Shown: positions 18,658 through 27,425 of the stretch, piece after piece | How positions within the stretch are numbered: the first letter of the stretch is position 1 | Layout: every line of letters begins with the position of its first letter | From: Haloarchaeobius amylolyticus | GTDB taxonomy: Archaea; Halobacteriota; Halobacteria; Halobacteriales; Natrialbaceae | Reading direction: 5' to 3' | Length of the DNA: 64,000 nt | Assembly (NCBI RefSeq): GCF_026616195.1 | Contig: NZ_JANHDH010000002.1 | Location: forward strand, 868,001-932,000 | Notes under the pieces: generated by a model | The model's database searches: none | The model's input: the letters and a program-made list of their open reading frames with translations, nothing else | What the model was told of the DNA's origin: nothing | Made by a program: the position numbers and the translations under genes

Positions 18658-19920
18658 ATGACGCACACAGATGGGCTGAGCAACACCACGACGGCTGTAC
18701 AGGACGGGATCGAGGTCGAGAAGGGCATCGAACCGGGGGACGAGACGATGACGGTGCGATACCGCGTCACGTCGACGCGCGAGGGGGCGGCCGCGGTCCG
18801 GCTGGTCGAGTCGCTCGGGCCGGGGTTCCCGCTGGAGTCCCTGAACCTCGACGGGGCGGGCCACGGCGACTGGCTACTGGAGGAGGGCGGCAGGCGGGTC
18901 GCCCTCGTCGACATCGTCCAGGGGGGCGAGAGCGTGACGACGAGCTACGTCGTCACCACCGCGGACCCGCGGTCGGTCGAGTCCGTGTTCGAACCGCCGG
19001 TCATCGACATGGTCGACCCGGTCGAACCGACGGGGTCGCACGACGCTGCGGCCGAGGCGGCGGCCTCGCGGCCCGGTCCGGTTCGCCCGACAGATGCCGA
19101 CGAGGAGGCCGTCGTCGACGCGCTCGTGACCGCTCTGGAGTCGGGCGCGGTCGACGCCGAGCAGCTCGAGACGCTCCGGGACCACATCGCGCCGGCCATC
19201 GCGCGGAGCGACGAGGTCCGGTTTCGCCACCTGCAGTCCCGACTCGAGGACTTCGCCGCGTACGCGGACGGACTGGAGGCGCTCATCGACGAGCACGGGA
19301 CCGCCAGCGACGTGGTGGTCGAACTCAAGGCGGACATCAGCCGGGTGCGCGACGACCTCGCGGCGGCCTCGGACGAACTGGCCGAGACCGCGGACCGGCT
19401 GGACCGGACGGCGGGCCGCGTCCGCGACGCGGAAGAGCGACTCGACGACACGGCGGACAGGGTCGACGACGTGGAGGGAGAACTCGACCACGCCAGCGGC
19501 GGCCACGCCGACGTGGCGGCGCGCTTCGACGCACTGGAGGACCAGTTCGCGACCGTCACGAGCCGGCTGGACGCCGTCGAGGAGCGGCTTCAGACCGTCG
19601 ACGGGCGGCTGAGTACGGTCGACGACCGGCTGGGTTCGATGGAGGACCAGCTGGTGGGCGTCGCCGGCGACCTCGAACGGGTGCAGGGACGCCTCGACGC
19701 CGTGGACGACGACGTCGAGGAGACGGCCACCGCGCTCGCCGAGGAGATCGACGCCCTGGACGAGCGCCTCGACGACCTCGCGGCGGGGCTCGAAGAGACG
19801 AAGGCCTGGCGCGCACAGCTCGGCGAGGCGTTCCAGGGCCGGGCGTCGGCGTCGGCCGGCCAGACGGACGATACCGACGGCGAGTCACCCGACGGCGACG
19901 CGGCCGGGTCGGCCGAGTGA
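18658..19920 (+). CDS. long coiled-coil protein with N-terminal beta domain
   Basis: A 420-residue acidic protein not recognised as a named family. Residues 1-105 look like a beta-sandwich domain (alternating strands, TMTVRYRVTST and ESVTTSYVVTT). A short helical domain follows (about 140-215), and residues 220-395 form a long coiled coil with near-perfect heptads such as VEERLQT, VDGRLST and VDDRLGS. The tail is disordered and acidic. No membrane segment or signal peptide is seen. A structural or scaffold role is possible, but nothing in the neighbourhood decides it. ATG 18658 follows a TATA-like attaaagt near 18612. Confidence 0.7.
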   Translation: MTHTDGLSNTTTAVQDGIEVEKGIEPGDETMTVRYRVTSTREGAAAVRLVESLGPGFPLESLNLDGAGHGDWLLEEGGRRVALVDIVQGGESVTTSYVVTTADPRSVESVFEPPVIDMVDPVEPTGSHDAAAEAAASRPGPVRPTDADEEAVVDALVTALESGAVDAEQLETLRDHIAPAIARSDEVRFRHLQSRLEDFAAYADGLEALIDEHGTASDVVVELKADISRVRDDLAAASDELAETADRLDRTAGRVRDAEERLDDTADRVDDVEGELDHASGGHADVAARFDALEDQFATVTSRLDAVEERLQTVDGRLSTVDDRLGSMEDQLVGVAGDLERVQGRLDAVDDDVEETATALAEEIDALDERLDDLAAGLEETKAWRAQLGEAFQGRASASAGQTDDTDGESPDGDAAGSAE

Positions 19921-19957
19921 GACCCATCCACGGCTCCGACCGGCCCGAACCAAATGC

Positions 19958-19967
19958 GTTTTAAAGG
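19958..19967 (+). promoter_or_regulatory. TATA box of the translation gene cluster
   Basis: The sequence gttttaaagg lies 34-43 bases before ATG 20001. It is the only clear core promoter ahead of the five tightly spaced genes from L44e to the PAC2 protein. Confidence 0.6.
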
Positions 19968-20000
19968 ACCGTGGCCAAATCGACCGTAAGGCCGATATCT

Positions 20001-20282
20001 ATGCAGATGCCACGACGCTTCAACACGTACTGCCCACATTGTAACGAGCACCACGAACACGAGGTCGAGAAGGTCCGTACCGGTCGCACCACCGGTATGA
20101 AGCGGGACCAGCGCAAGCAGCGCGAGGGGAAGAAGACCATCGGTAACGCCGGTCGCTTCTCGAAGGTCCCCGGTGGCGACAAGCCCACCAAGAAGACGGA
20201 CCTGAAGTACCGCTGCGGCGAGTGCGGCAAGGCGCACCTCCGCGAGGGATGGCGCACCGGTCGACTGGAGTTCCAGGAGTAG
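20001..20282 (+). CDS. rpl44e: 50S ribosomal protein L44e
   Basis: Zinc-binding large-subunit ribosomal protein near the E site. The 93-residue product shows CPHC near the N-terminus and CGEC near the C-terminus as the two halves of the zinc site, with a basic middle. The start MQMPRRF matches the known haloarchaeal L44e N-terminus, so ATG 20001 is preferred over an in-frame ATG at 19971. It leads the conserved archaeal cluster L44e, S27e, aIF2-alpha and Nop10, four bases before S27e. Confidence 0.97.
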   Translation: MQMPRRFNTYCPHCNEHHEHEVEKVRTGRTTGMKRDQRKQREGKKTIGNAGRFSKVPGGDKPTKKTDLKYRCGECGKAHLREGWRTGRLEFQE

Positions 20283-20286
20283 AACC

Positions 20287-20460
20287 ATGGCAGGAAGCTT
20301 CTACAAGGTCAAGTGCAGCGATTGTGAGAACGAACAGGTCGTGTTCGGGAAGGCCTCGACCGACGTCAACTGTGCGGTCTGTGGCACGACGCTGGCCACG
20401 CCCACGGGCGGCAAGGCCGACATCCCGCACGACGTCATCGAGACGGTCGAAGCACGATGA
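20287..20460 (+). CDS. rps27e: 30S ribosomal protein S27e
   Basis: Small zinc-ribbon ribosomal protein of 57 residues, beginning [10 protein letters not shown]. It shows the C-x2-C pair in KCSDC and the second pair in CAVCG that make the zinc ribbon. It starts four bases after the L44e stop, and its end overlaps the aIF2-alpha start by four bases (ATGA), so translation is coupled. Confidence 0.95.
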   Translation: MAGSFYKVKCSDCENEQVVFGKASTDVNCAVCGTTLATPTGGKADIPHDVIETVEAR

Positions 20461-21257
20461 AGTACAGCGGCTGGCCCGACTCCGGTGAACTCGTCGTCGG
20501 CAAGGTCGACGAGATAGAGGACTTCGGCGTCTTCGTCGACCTCGAGGAGTACGAGGACAAGCGTGGCCTCGTCCACATCAGCGAGGTCGCCAGCGGATGG
20601 ATCAAGAACGTCCGCGACCACGTCCGCGAGGGCCAGACCGTCGTCTGCAAGGTACTCGACGTCGACGAGGGGTCCCAGCAGATCGACCTCTCCATCAAGG
20701 ACGTCAACAACCACCAGCGCTCCGACAAGATCCAGGAGTGGAAGAACGAGCAGAAGGCCGACAACTGGATGCTGCTGGCGTTCGGCGAGGACGTGAGCGA
20801 CGAGCAGTACGCCTCCGTCGCGAACGAACTCCTGAGCGAGTACGGCAGCCTCTACGAGGGCTTCGAGCAGGCGGCCATCCACGGCCCGAACGCGCTGGCG
20901 GACGCCGACCTGACCGACGAGGAGATCGAGAAGGTCGTCGAGACGGCCCGCGAGAACGTCTCCGTGCCCTACGTCAACGTCACCGGCTACATCGACCTGC
21001 GCTGTCCGAACCCGGACGGGGTCGACGACGTGAAGGAGGCCCTGCAGGCCGCCGAGGGCAACGGCGAGGTCCCCGACGAGGTCGAACTCGACGTGACCTA
21101 CGTCGGCTCGCCGGAGTACCGCATCAAGGTCAAGGCGCCGAACTACAAGACGGCCGAATCCGAACTCGAGGAGGCCGCAGCACGCGCCAGAGCGGAGATC
21201 GAGAGTCGCGGCGGCACGGGCGAGTACCACCGCGAGCGACGGTCCGACGACGAATGA
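20457..21257 (+). CDS. eif2a: translation initiation factor aIF2, alpha subunit
   Basis: Alpha subunit of the heterotrimeric factor that brings initiator tRNA-Met to the small ribosomal subunit. The 266-residue protein has an N-terminal S1/OB domain (about 8-84, with [20 protein letters not shown] and GLVHISEV), a central helical domain and a C-terminal alpha/beta domain that binds the gamma subunit. It overlaps both neighbours by four bases. Its presence about 6 kb from two initiator tRNA genes is probably chance. Confidence 0.97.
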   Translation: MKYSGWPDSGELVVGKVDEIEDFGVFVDLEEYEDKRGLVHISEVASGWIKNVRDHVREGQTVVCKVLDVDEGSQQIDLSIKDVNNHQRSDKIQEWKNEQKADNWMLLAFGEDVSDEQYASVANELLSEYGSLYEGFEQAAIHGPNALADADLTDEEIEKVVETARENVSVPYVNVTGYIDLRCPNPDGVDDVKEALQAAEGNGEVPDEVELDVTYVGSPEYRIKVKAPNYKTAESELEEAAARARAEIESRGGTGEYHRERRSDDE

Positions 21258-21436
21258 AATCGGACATCCGGGTGTGTGCGGCGTGGCGCGACAGCCACGA
21301 ACGCCCGGTGTACACGCTTTCTGACACCTGTCCCGACTGCGGAGCCGACGCCGTCAACAGCGCGCCGGCCCCGTTCGACCCCGCGGACCCATACGGCGAG
21401 TACCGACGCGCTCTTAAGCGCGCCGCCCGCGAGTAG
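21254..21436 (+). CDS. nop10: H/ACA ribonucleoprotein subunit Nop10
   Basis: Small core protein of the box H/ACA RNP that guides pseudouridylation of rRNA. The 60-residue protein has a [11 protein letters not shown] ribbon followed by the family-typical [17 protein letters not shown] tail that contacts the Cbf5 enzyme. The second pair of the zinc ribbon is reduced: the first half ends VCAAW, with only one Cys. It overlaps aIF2-alpha by four bases. Confidence 0.93.
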   Translation: MKSDIRVCAAWRDSHERPVYTLSDTCPDCGADAVNSAPAPFDPADPYGEYRRALKRAARE

Positions 21437-21441
21437 GCCGT

Positions 21442-22203
21442 ATGGAGCCACTCGACATCGAGCACGTCGCTGAAGCGGAGCTTTCGGACCCGGTGTTCGT
21501 CGAGGGACTGCCCGGCGTCGGCCACGTCGGCAAGCTCGCGGCCGAGCACATCCTCGACCAGCACGACGGCGAACTCGTCCGCCGCGTCTACTCGCACGAC
21601 CTGCCGCCGCAGGTCGACGTCGACGAGGAGGGCATCGCCGAACTCACCCACCTGGAGTTCCACGCGGTCGAGACGGACGGGCGCGACCTGCTCGTCCTGA
21701 CCGGCGACCACCAGGCCCAGAGCAACGACGGCCACTACCGGCTCGCCTCGGCCGTCCTTGACCTCGCCGAGGAGTTCGGCTGCGAGTCGGCGTACGCCCT
21801 CGGCGGCGTCCCGACCGGCGAACTCATCGAGGAGTACGCGGTGCTCGGCGCCGCGACGGACGAGTCGCTGAAGGGCGACCTCGAGGACCTCGGCGTCGAG
21901 TTCCGCGAGGACGAACCCGCCGGCGGCATCGTCGGCGTCTCCGGGCTCGTCCTCGGGCTGGGCCGCCGCCGCGACCTCGATGCAGCCTGCCTGATGGGCG
22001 AGACCTCGGGCTACCTCGTCGACCCCAAGAGCGCGCAGGCGGTCCTCGAGATCCTCGAGGAGCGCTTCGAGATGGACCTCGACTACGCCTCGCTGGAGGA
22101 GCGCGCCGACGAGATGGAGGAGGTCATCGGGAAGATACAGGAGATGGAGCAACAACAGCAGGCGAGCGTGCCGAGCGACGACGACCTGCGCTACATCGGG
22201 TAG
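21442..22203 (+). CDS. PAC2-family proteasome assembly chaperone-like protein
   Basis: A 253-residue protein of the archaeal PAC2 family (relatives of eukaryotic proteasome assembly chaperone 2). It opens with a VFVEGLPGVGHVGKLAAEHI loop, shows the GD-HQAQSNDGHYRLA segment near 92-108, and ends in a helical Glu/Gln-rich tail with predicted coiled coil. It follows Nop10 by five bases in a conserved archaeal gene order. The function in archaea is not established. Confidence 0.88.
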   Translation: MEPLDIEHVAEAELSDPVFVEGLPGVGHVGKLAAEHILDQHDGELVRRVYSHDLPPQVDVDEEGIAELTHLEFHAVETDGRDLLVLTGDHQAQSNDGHYRLASAVLDLAEEFGCESAYALGGVPTGELIEEYAVLGAATDESLKGDLEDLGVEFREDEPAGGIVGVSGLVLGLGRRRDLDAACLMGETSGYLVDPKSAQAVLEILEERFEMDLDYASLEERADEMEEVIGKIQEMEQQQQASVPSDDDLRYIG

Positions 22204-22257
22204 CGTCGGCCCGGCTCGCGAACCGCGCACACAGCGACGGCCCAGTCACTTTGTTAC

Positions 22258-22569
22258 TCAGTCGGCGGCGGGGTCCGACTCGCCCTCGGGTGCCGCCTCG
22301 AGCGCCGGTGGGGCCGCGGTCGCGGCCTCCCGGCTGTTCCGGATGTACAGCGCCAGCAGCGCCAGCCCTGCCGAGACGAGGACCGCCTGGAGCAACAGCC
22401 CGTCGACCAGTTCGGTCGCGGCGAAGGCGGTCCAGAGGACGGTGCCAACGAGGCCGACGCGGATGTCGGTCCAGGCCCAGCTGCCCCGCTGGTAGGCGAA
22501 CAGGCCGTACAGGGCGAACGCGAGCCAGGCCACCAGCAGGAGCGAGTAGAGCTGTTCGGCGAGCGTCAT
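22258..22569 (-). CDS. small membrane protein, unknown function
   Basis: A 103-residue protein with three predicted helices (about 5-25, 37-56 and 58-76) and an Ala/Glu/Pro-rich cytoplasmic tail. No domain is recognised. The reading frame is open far upstream because of base composition; ATG 22569 gives a membrane protein with a normal N-terminus. It follows the alpha/beta hydrolase by 53 bases on the same strand and could share its transcript. Confidence 0.65.
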   Translation of the reverse strand: MTLAEQLYSLLLVAWLAFALYGLFAYQRGSWAWTDIRVGLVGTVLWTAFAATELVDGLLLQAVLVSAGLALLALYIRNSREAATAAPPALEAAPEGESDPAAD

Positions 22570-22622
22570 CAGTGAGGGTACGGTCGCGACGACGATAACG
22601 GCGGGAGTAACCGGGGACTCGG

Positions 22623-23564
22623 TTACCCGAGGAAGGCCCGGACCCGGTCCGCGAACGACTCGGGTCGCTCCCGGGGCGGCATGTGGCCACAGCCGGGGAG
22701 GACGAACAGCTCCGCATCGGGGAGCATGGCGTGGGCGCGGATGGCCCAGTCGACCGGCACGAGGGGGTCGCGCTCGCCGTGGACGACCAGCGTCGGCACG
22801 TCGAGGTCGGGGAGTCGGTCGAGGAAGGCGGTCCGCAGCCCGGTCGGCGTCACCTCGTGGCGCTGGAAGGCGTGCCAGGCCTCGCCCACGTCGGGGCGCT
22901 GGAGGGCGGCCAGGGCGTCGGCCTCGAGGTCGTCGTCGCCCTCGACGACCATGCTCCGGATGGAGCGCCGGCCCAGACGGTCGCTGTGGCTGAAGAGCCA
23001 CCAGAGGGCCCGGTTCAGCCGCTCGGCGCGGGTGAACCAGTAGGCGAGCCGGCCACCCGGGACGCTCGTCCCGAGGCCGTAGCTGTCGACGAGGACCAGT
23101 CTCTCGACGCGGTCGGTGTGGTCGGTCGCGAACTGGAGGGCGATGCCGCCCCCCATCGAGATGCCGACCAGCGAGACGCGCTCCAGCCCGAGTTCGTCGC
23201 AGAACTCGGCGAGCACGTCGGCGTAGTACCGGAGCGACGGCTGCCGGCTGGCGGGGCCGCTCGACCCGTAGCCCGGCCAGTCGGGGGCGAGGACGTGGTG
23301 CTCGTCGGCGAGGGCGGGCAGGAGGTGACGCCACGAGAGGCGCGCCTCGTCGAGGCCGCCGCCGTGGAGGAGGACGACGGGCGGGTCGGTCTCCTCGCCG
23401 GCCGCGAGGTAGTGCAGGCGGACGTGTGCGAGGTCGAGGTACCGCGACCGGGGACGCGTCTCGGTGGCTGTTCCGGTGGCCCGGTCGGTCGACGCGGTGC
23501 CGTGTTCGGTCGTGGTGGTCGGTTCGTCGGCGGTCGTGGCGGCGTCGGGGGCGGCTGAATCCAT
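22623..23564 (-). CDS. alpha/beta hydrolase
   Basis: Soluble hydrolase of 313 residues. After a Thr/Ala-rich disordered start (1-40), the fold begins with YLDLAHVRLHYLAAG. The oxyanion-hole motif VVLLHGGG and the nucleophile elbow GISMGGG (Ser in G-x-S-x-G) are clear; the acid is likely the Asp in VHGERDPLVP and the base the His in LPGCGHMPP. It resembles meta-cleavage or esterase-type hydrolases, but the substrate cannot be inferred. ATG 23564 is chosen over a longer open frame because the upstream residues lack a sensible fold. Confidence 0.88.
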   Translation of the reverse strand: MDSAAPDAATTADEPTTTTEHGTASTDRATGTATETRPRSRYLDLAHVRLHYLAAGEETDPPVVLLHGGGLDEARLSWRHLLPALADEHHVLAPDWPGYGSSGPASRQPSLRYYADVLAEFCDELGLERVSLVGISMGGGIALQFATDHTDRVERLVLVDSYGLGTSVPGGRLAYWFTRAERLNRALWWLFSHSDRLGRRSIRSMVVEGDDDLEADALAALQRPDVGEAWHAFQRHEVTPTGLRTAFLDRLPDLDVPTLVVHGERDPLVPVDWAIRAHAMLPDAELFVLPGCGHMPPRERPESFADRVRAFLG

Positions 23565-23640
23565 ATCTAGCTGATAGGTCGCCGGTGAAGAAGTCGCTTG
23601 CTCCAACGAACTCTTTACCGACCACGACATACTCTGGCCC

Positions 23641-24273
23641 GTGGCACTGCCAGTGGTAGACGCCGGGTTCGGCTGGGTGACGACGCTCCCGTCGTGGTTG
23701 CTCGCCGGCCTGTCGCTCGGGGCGCTGTTCGCGGTGCTCTCGGCGACGATGTTCGTCGCGGGCGAGTACCTCTTCCCCGAGCCAGCCGAGACCGCGCGCG
23801 AGGCCGGCCGGCGCGTCTCGAGCGAGACGCGTCGCCGCCAGGAGATCCGCTGGTACCTCGACGCCATCGGCGAGCAGTACGCCGAGGACCACCCCGTCGC
23901 CGGCGACACCGTCGCCTTCTACCTGCCGTCGCGGGACGTGGCCGTGACCTTCGACGCCCACGCCTTCTTCCGCATCCAGCAGACCGACACCTACGCCGTG
24001 CTCTGCGAGCACGAGATGCACGGCCACCACCTCGGCGCGCGCCTCCCCTTCGAGGTACCCGAACTCGACTGGGAGGTCGAGGCGGACGAGGACGACGTCA
24101 TCGAGCAGGCGTTCCGGGCGCTGGGCCTGCCACCGTCGGCGTCGAGCGACGAGGTCCGGTCGGCCTACCGCGAGCAGGTCATGGAGGTCCACCCGGACCA
24201 CGGCGGGAGCGAGGAGTCGTTCAGGCGCGTCCGCGAGGCGTACACGACGGCCAAAGAGCACGCCGCCGATTGA
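23641..24273 (+). CDS. membrane-anchored J-domain protein
   Basis: A 210-residue protein with one N-terminal membrane helix (about 19-40), a middle domain (65-145) of beta character, and a C-terminal J domain (153-208) with the diagnostic HPD at 184-186 and the flanking AFRALGLPPSASSDEVRSAY helix. J domains stimulate the ATPase of DnaK-type Hsp70. The reversed order, with J domain last behind a membrane anchor, is not that of chaperone DnaJ. The start is GTG. No dnaK is nearby. Confidence 0.82.
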   Translation: MALPVVDAGFGWVTTLPSWLLAGLSLGALFAVLSATMFVAGEYLFPEPAETAREAGRRVSSETRRRQEIRWYLDAIGEQYAEDHPVAGDTVAFYLPSRDVAVTFDAHAFFRIQQTDTYAVLCEHEMHGHHLGARLPFEVPELDWEVEADEDDVIEQAFRALGLPPSASSDEVRSAYREQVMEVHPDHGGSEESFRRVREAYTTAKEHAAD

Positions 24274-24352
24274 CGACGAACCGGTGAAGACTGCCGAGAA
24301 ACGACCGTAGCGACGGTAACGCACCGGTAACTGCGCGACAGGATGGCAACAA

Positions 24353-24360
24353 GATTTTAT
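24353..24360 (+). promoter_or_regulatory. TATA box of the archaeosortase gene
   Basis: The sequence gattttat ends 24 bases before ATG 24384, giving a leaderless transcript and supporting that start over the in-frame ATG 13 codons later. Confidence 0.65.
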
Positions 24361-24383
24361 GCGTTCTCTCCGTTCTCCCGGAC

Positions 24384-25331
24384 ATGTTCCCCCATCTCGC
24401 CGCACTCCCGACCGTGTTCGGGATGTCCACGCCGGACCTGCTCGCGTGGGTCGTCATCGCGGCGTTCCTCGTCGGTGCGGTCGCAGACCGGTTCGACCGT
24501 CGGGTCGCCACGTACTGGCTCGCCGGGACGTGGGTCCTCTTCGGCGTGTTCTGGCTCGCCGTCTTCCCCCACTTCGCGTTCGAGGTGCGCAGTTTCGTCG
24601 AGGGCGGTCTCGCGCTGTTCGCGGTCCCCGCGTCGATCTACACCGGCTACCTGCTCCTCCAGGGCCGCGAACGGCTCGTGACCCTCTCGAAGGCCGTCGG
24701 CGTCATGGGCCTCATCTACCACCCGACGCAGGCCATCCCGTTCGTCCGGCGCGCCCTCATCGAGGAGGTCGCGCGGGAGACGCTGTGGGGTATCCAGCTC
24801 CTGGGTTACAACCCCGAGTTCACCACCGGGCCGGAGTACGGCTACCTCAACATGTTCGTCTTCTCGGAGTTCTCGACGTACATCGTCTACGCCTGCACCG
24901 GCATCGGTTCGATGGCCATCTTCGCGGGCCTCATCGTCGCGGTCGAGGCACCGCTCCGGCGCAAGCTCCAGTCCTTCGCGCTGGCCATCGGCGTCATCTG
25001 GGTGCTCAACTTCGTCCGGAACGTGTTCGTCGCCATCGCCGCCGGGAAGGGCTGGTTCACCCAGGGGCCCATCCTCTGGCTGGCGACGACGGCCGGCGTC
25101 CCCGAGAACCACACCTCGTTCTGGTTCGCCCACAGCGTGCTCTCCCAGACGCTCTCGGTGTTCGCTCTCGTCGGCATCACGTGGGCCGTCGTCCACGTCC
25201 TGCCGGAACTCCTCGGCGTGCTGGAGGAGGTGCTGTTCGTCGCGACCGGCGAGGAGTACGACCTCGCCGACGCCCTCGACCTGAACGACCCGGTCCGCGC
25301 CGACGGCGGGCAGGTCGATGGCGGCGACTGA
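24384..25331 (+). CDS. artA: archaeosortase A
   Basis: Membrane transpeptidase-like enzyme that cuts PGF-CTERM surface proteins, including the S-layer glycoprotein, so they can be attached to a lipid. The 315-residue protein has about eight helices. The expected catalytic residues are visible: Cys171 in YACTGIGS, Arg212 in NFVRNVF and His250 in FAHSVL. The soluble end is acidic. In Haloferax the third reported residue is an Arg; here the candidate is a His, as in exosortases, though this needs an alignment. It overlaps the downstream phosphoesterase by 14 bases. Confidence 0.92.
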   Translation: MFPHLAALPTVFGMSTPDLLAWVVIAAFLVGAVADRFDRRVATYWLAGTWVLFGVFWLAVFPHFAFEVRSFVEGGLALFAVPASIYTGYLLLQGRERLVTLSKAVGVMGLIYHPTQAIPFVRRALIEEVARETLWGIQLLGYNPEFTTGPEYGYLNMFVFSEFSTYIVYACTGIGSMAIFAGLIVAVEAPLRRKLQSFALAIGVIWVLNFVRNVFVAIAAGKGWFTQGPILWLATTAGVPENHTSFWFAHSVLSQTLSVFALVGITWAVVHVLPELLGVLEEVLFVATGEEYDLADALDLNDPVRADGGQVDGGD

Positions 25332-26025
25332 CTGCTCGTTCGCCGACCGGGCGGCGTACCTCCCCGCCGCCGACGCCCTCGTCCTCGCGGACCTCCACCT
25401 CGGCAAGGCTCACGCCTCCAGCGTCGAGTTCCCCCTGAACGAGGGCGCCGGGATGGCCGACCGGCTCGGTGGCCTGCTCGACCGGTTCGACCCCGCGACG
25501 GTCGTCTTCGCCGGCGACGTGCTCCACTCGTTCACCACGGTCCCGGTCCCGGCACGCGAGGCGCTCGCCGACCTCGCCGACCGCGTGACGGCACAGGCCG
25601 ACCTCCGGCTGGTGTCTGGGAACCACGACACGCAACTCGAACGCGTCGCGGAGCGGGTCGCCGACCTGCCGGTCGCGGACGCCGTCGAACTCGACGACGG
25701 GACCGTGGTGTGTCACGGCCACGAGGAACCTCAGCCGGGTGCGGACCGGTACGTCGTCGGCCACGACCACCCGACCATCGACATCGAGGGGCGGACCCAC
25801 CCCTGCTTCCTGTACGGGCCGGGCGCCTACCGGGGGAGCGACGTGCTCGTCCTCCCCGCCTTCACCACCCTCGCCGCGGGGATGACGGTCAACCGGATGC
25901 GCGGCTCGGACTTCCAGACGCCACTGGTCACGGACCCGGACCGGTTCCACCCCATCGTCCGCGACGAGTCGGGCGACGAGACCCTGCGGTTCCCGCCGCT
26001 GGGCGAGTTCAGGCGACTGCTGTAG
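25318..26025 (+). CDS. metallophosphoesterase (calcineurin-like)
   Basis: A 235-residue metal-dependent phosphoesterase. All five family motifs are seen: DLH (25-27), GD in VVFAGDVLHS (66-67), GNHD (101-104), CHGHE and GHDHP. The size and layout match the archaeal COG1407-type group, whose members lack a proven substrate. The start overlaps artA, so the two are translationally coupled. The pairing may be only operonic; no shared pathway is established. Confidence 0.88.
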   Translation: MAATDCSFADRAAYLPAADALVLADLHLGKAHASSVEFPLNEGAGMADRLGGLLDRFDPATVVFAGDVLHSFTTVPVPAREALADLADRVTAQADLRLVSGNHDTQLERVAERVADLPVADAVELDDGTVVCHGHEEPQPGADRYVVGHDHPTIDIEGRTHPCFLYGPGAYRGSDVLVLPAFTTLAAGMTVNRMRGSDFQTPLVTDPDRFHPIVRDESGDETLRFPPLGEFRRLL

Positions 26026-26041
26026 AACGGTATTCGAGGAA

Positions 26042-27316
26042 TCAGCCGAGGTCCGCCCGGACCGCGTCGGCCGCGTCAGTCCCGCTCTCCATGGCACCCT
26101 GGATCGACGACCAGCGGGTGTAGTCGCCAGCGAGGTAGACGGGCCCGGCAGGGTCGCGCACGTCCGGCAGCGTCTCGGAGAAGCCCGGTGGCTGCTGGAA
26201 CTGCGCGAACGGGATGCGGTCGGTGTGGCGCAACTCGAAGCCGCCGAACTGGCGCTCGGGGTACCACGAGGCCAGCGTCTCGTGGGCGATGCGGGCGAGT
26301 TCCTCGTCGGACTCCTCGCGCTCGCCGAGGAAGGTCCCACTCAGGAGCCGGGTGCCGTCGGGCGCGTACTCCGGAGCGACGATGGTGTGGTCGACCAGCT
26401 GGTTCGGTCCCTCGGGTTCGGCGTTGAGCATCAGGCGCTTGCCGGCGTCGAGGTCACCGGTATCCTCGATGGCGTACCACTGCGTGACGCAGCTGTGGGC
26501 GTCGGTCGGGATGGCCTCGACGCCGGTGAGCGACCGGGCCTCGGCGGGGTCGGTGGCGACGACGACGGCGTCGGCCGAGACGGTCTCGCCGCCGAGGTCG
26601 ACGGTCGCGCCCTCCCCGTCGTGCTGGACGGTCTCGACCTGCTGTCCCGTCTGGACGGTCGCGCCGGCCGCCGTCGCGTGCTCGGCCAGCTGGGCCGTTA
26701 TCTCGCCCATCCCGCTGGCCGGGACGGCGGTCTTGCCGGCCGAGAGCATCTTGAACGTGTACTCGAAGACCCGCTTCGAGGTCGATAGCGAGCGGTCGAG
26801 CGTGATGCCGCCGTAGAAGGGGGCGGCGAAGTTGTCGAGGTACTTCCGGGAGAACCCGCGGGACTGCAGGTACTCCCGGATGGACATGTCCGGGCCCTGG
26901 AAGAGGGCCTCGGTCGGACGGTTCGTCAGCTCGCGCTTGAGTCGCAGGGTGTTGACCTTGTCCGTGACCGTCACGTCGCGGTTGAAGATGGACTCGGTGA
27001 GCGACCCGGGGTCGCGGAACGGGTCCGAGAGGATGGAGCGGTGGCCGGGCCGGCAGATGCAGGCCCCGGCGGTGAACGCCCGGAGGTCGAGGGCGTCGTA
27101 GTCGAGTTCCCGGCGAGCCGCCGGGTAGGCGGTGAACATGACCTGGAACCCCCGGTCGTAGATGAACCCCTCCTCGTGCGTGGACCGGACCCGGCCACCC
27201 ACCGAGTCGGCTCGCTCGAACAGCCGAACTGACGCGCCGGCGTCGGCCAGGTGACGGGCCGCCACCAGTCCGGCGAGGCCCCCACCGACCACGATAACCT
27301 CGTCGTCGTCTTCCAT
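26042..27316 (-). CDS. FAD-dependent amine/phytoene-desaturase-like oxidoreductase
   Basis: A 424-residue flavoprotein. The N-terminus has the dinucleotide-binding GGGLAGL (11-17) and the ERADSVGGR motif of the amine oxidase/phytoene desaturase superfamily; the C-terminus ends with the FAD-contact segment GPVYLAGDYTRWSSIQGAMES. The middle contains a conserved YGGITLDRSL stretch. No carotenoid genes adjoin it, so the substrate stays open. It is divergent from threonine synthase across 109 bases. Confidence 0.87.
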   Translation of the reverse strand: MEDDDEVIVVGGGLAGLVAARHLADAGASVRLFERADSVGGRVRSTHEEGFIYDRGFQVMFTAYPAARRELDYDALDLRAFTAGACICRPGHRSILSDPFRDPGSLTESIFNRDVTVTDKVNTLRLKRELTNRPTEALFQGPDMSIREYLQSRGFSRKYLDNFAAPFYGGITLDRSLSTSKRVFEYTFKMLSAGKTAVPASGMGEITAQLAEHATAAGATVQTGQQVETVQHDGEGATVDLGGETVSADAVVVATDPAEARSLTGVEAIPTDAHSCVTQWYAIEDTGDLDAGKRLMLNAEPEGPNQLVDHTIVAPEYAPDGTRLLSGTFLGEREESDEELARIAHETLASWYPERQFGGFELRHTDRIPFAQFQQPPGFSETLPDVRDPAGPVYLAGDYTRWSSIQGAMESGTDAADAVRADLG

Positions 27317-27425
27317 ACGCGTTCCTAGGGGGGTGGGGGGTCAAAACCCCCGGGGACTCAGTATTTTGGCTCGCCGTCGGCGGGCGATGGACAGCGATTA
27401 GTCACCCGCCCCCCAAGCCGGGCGT

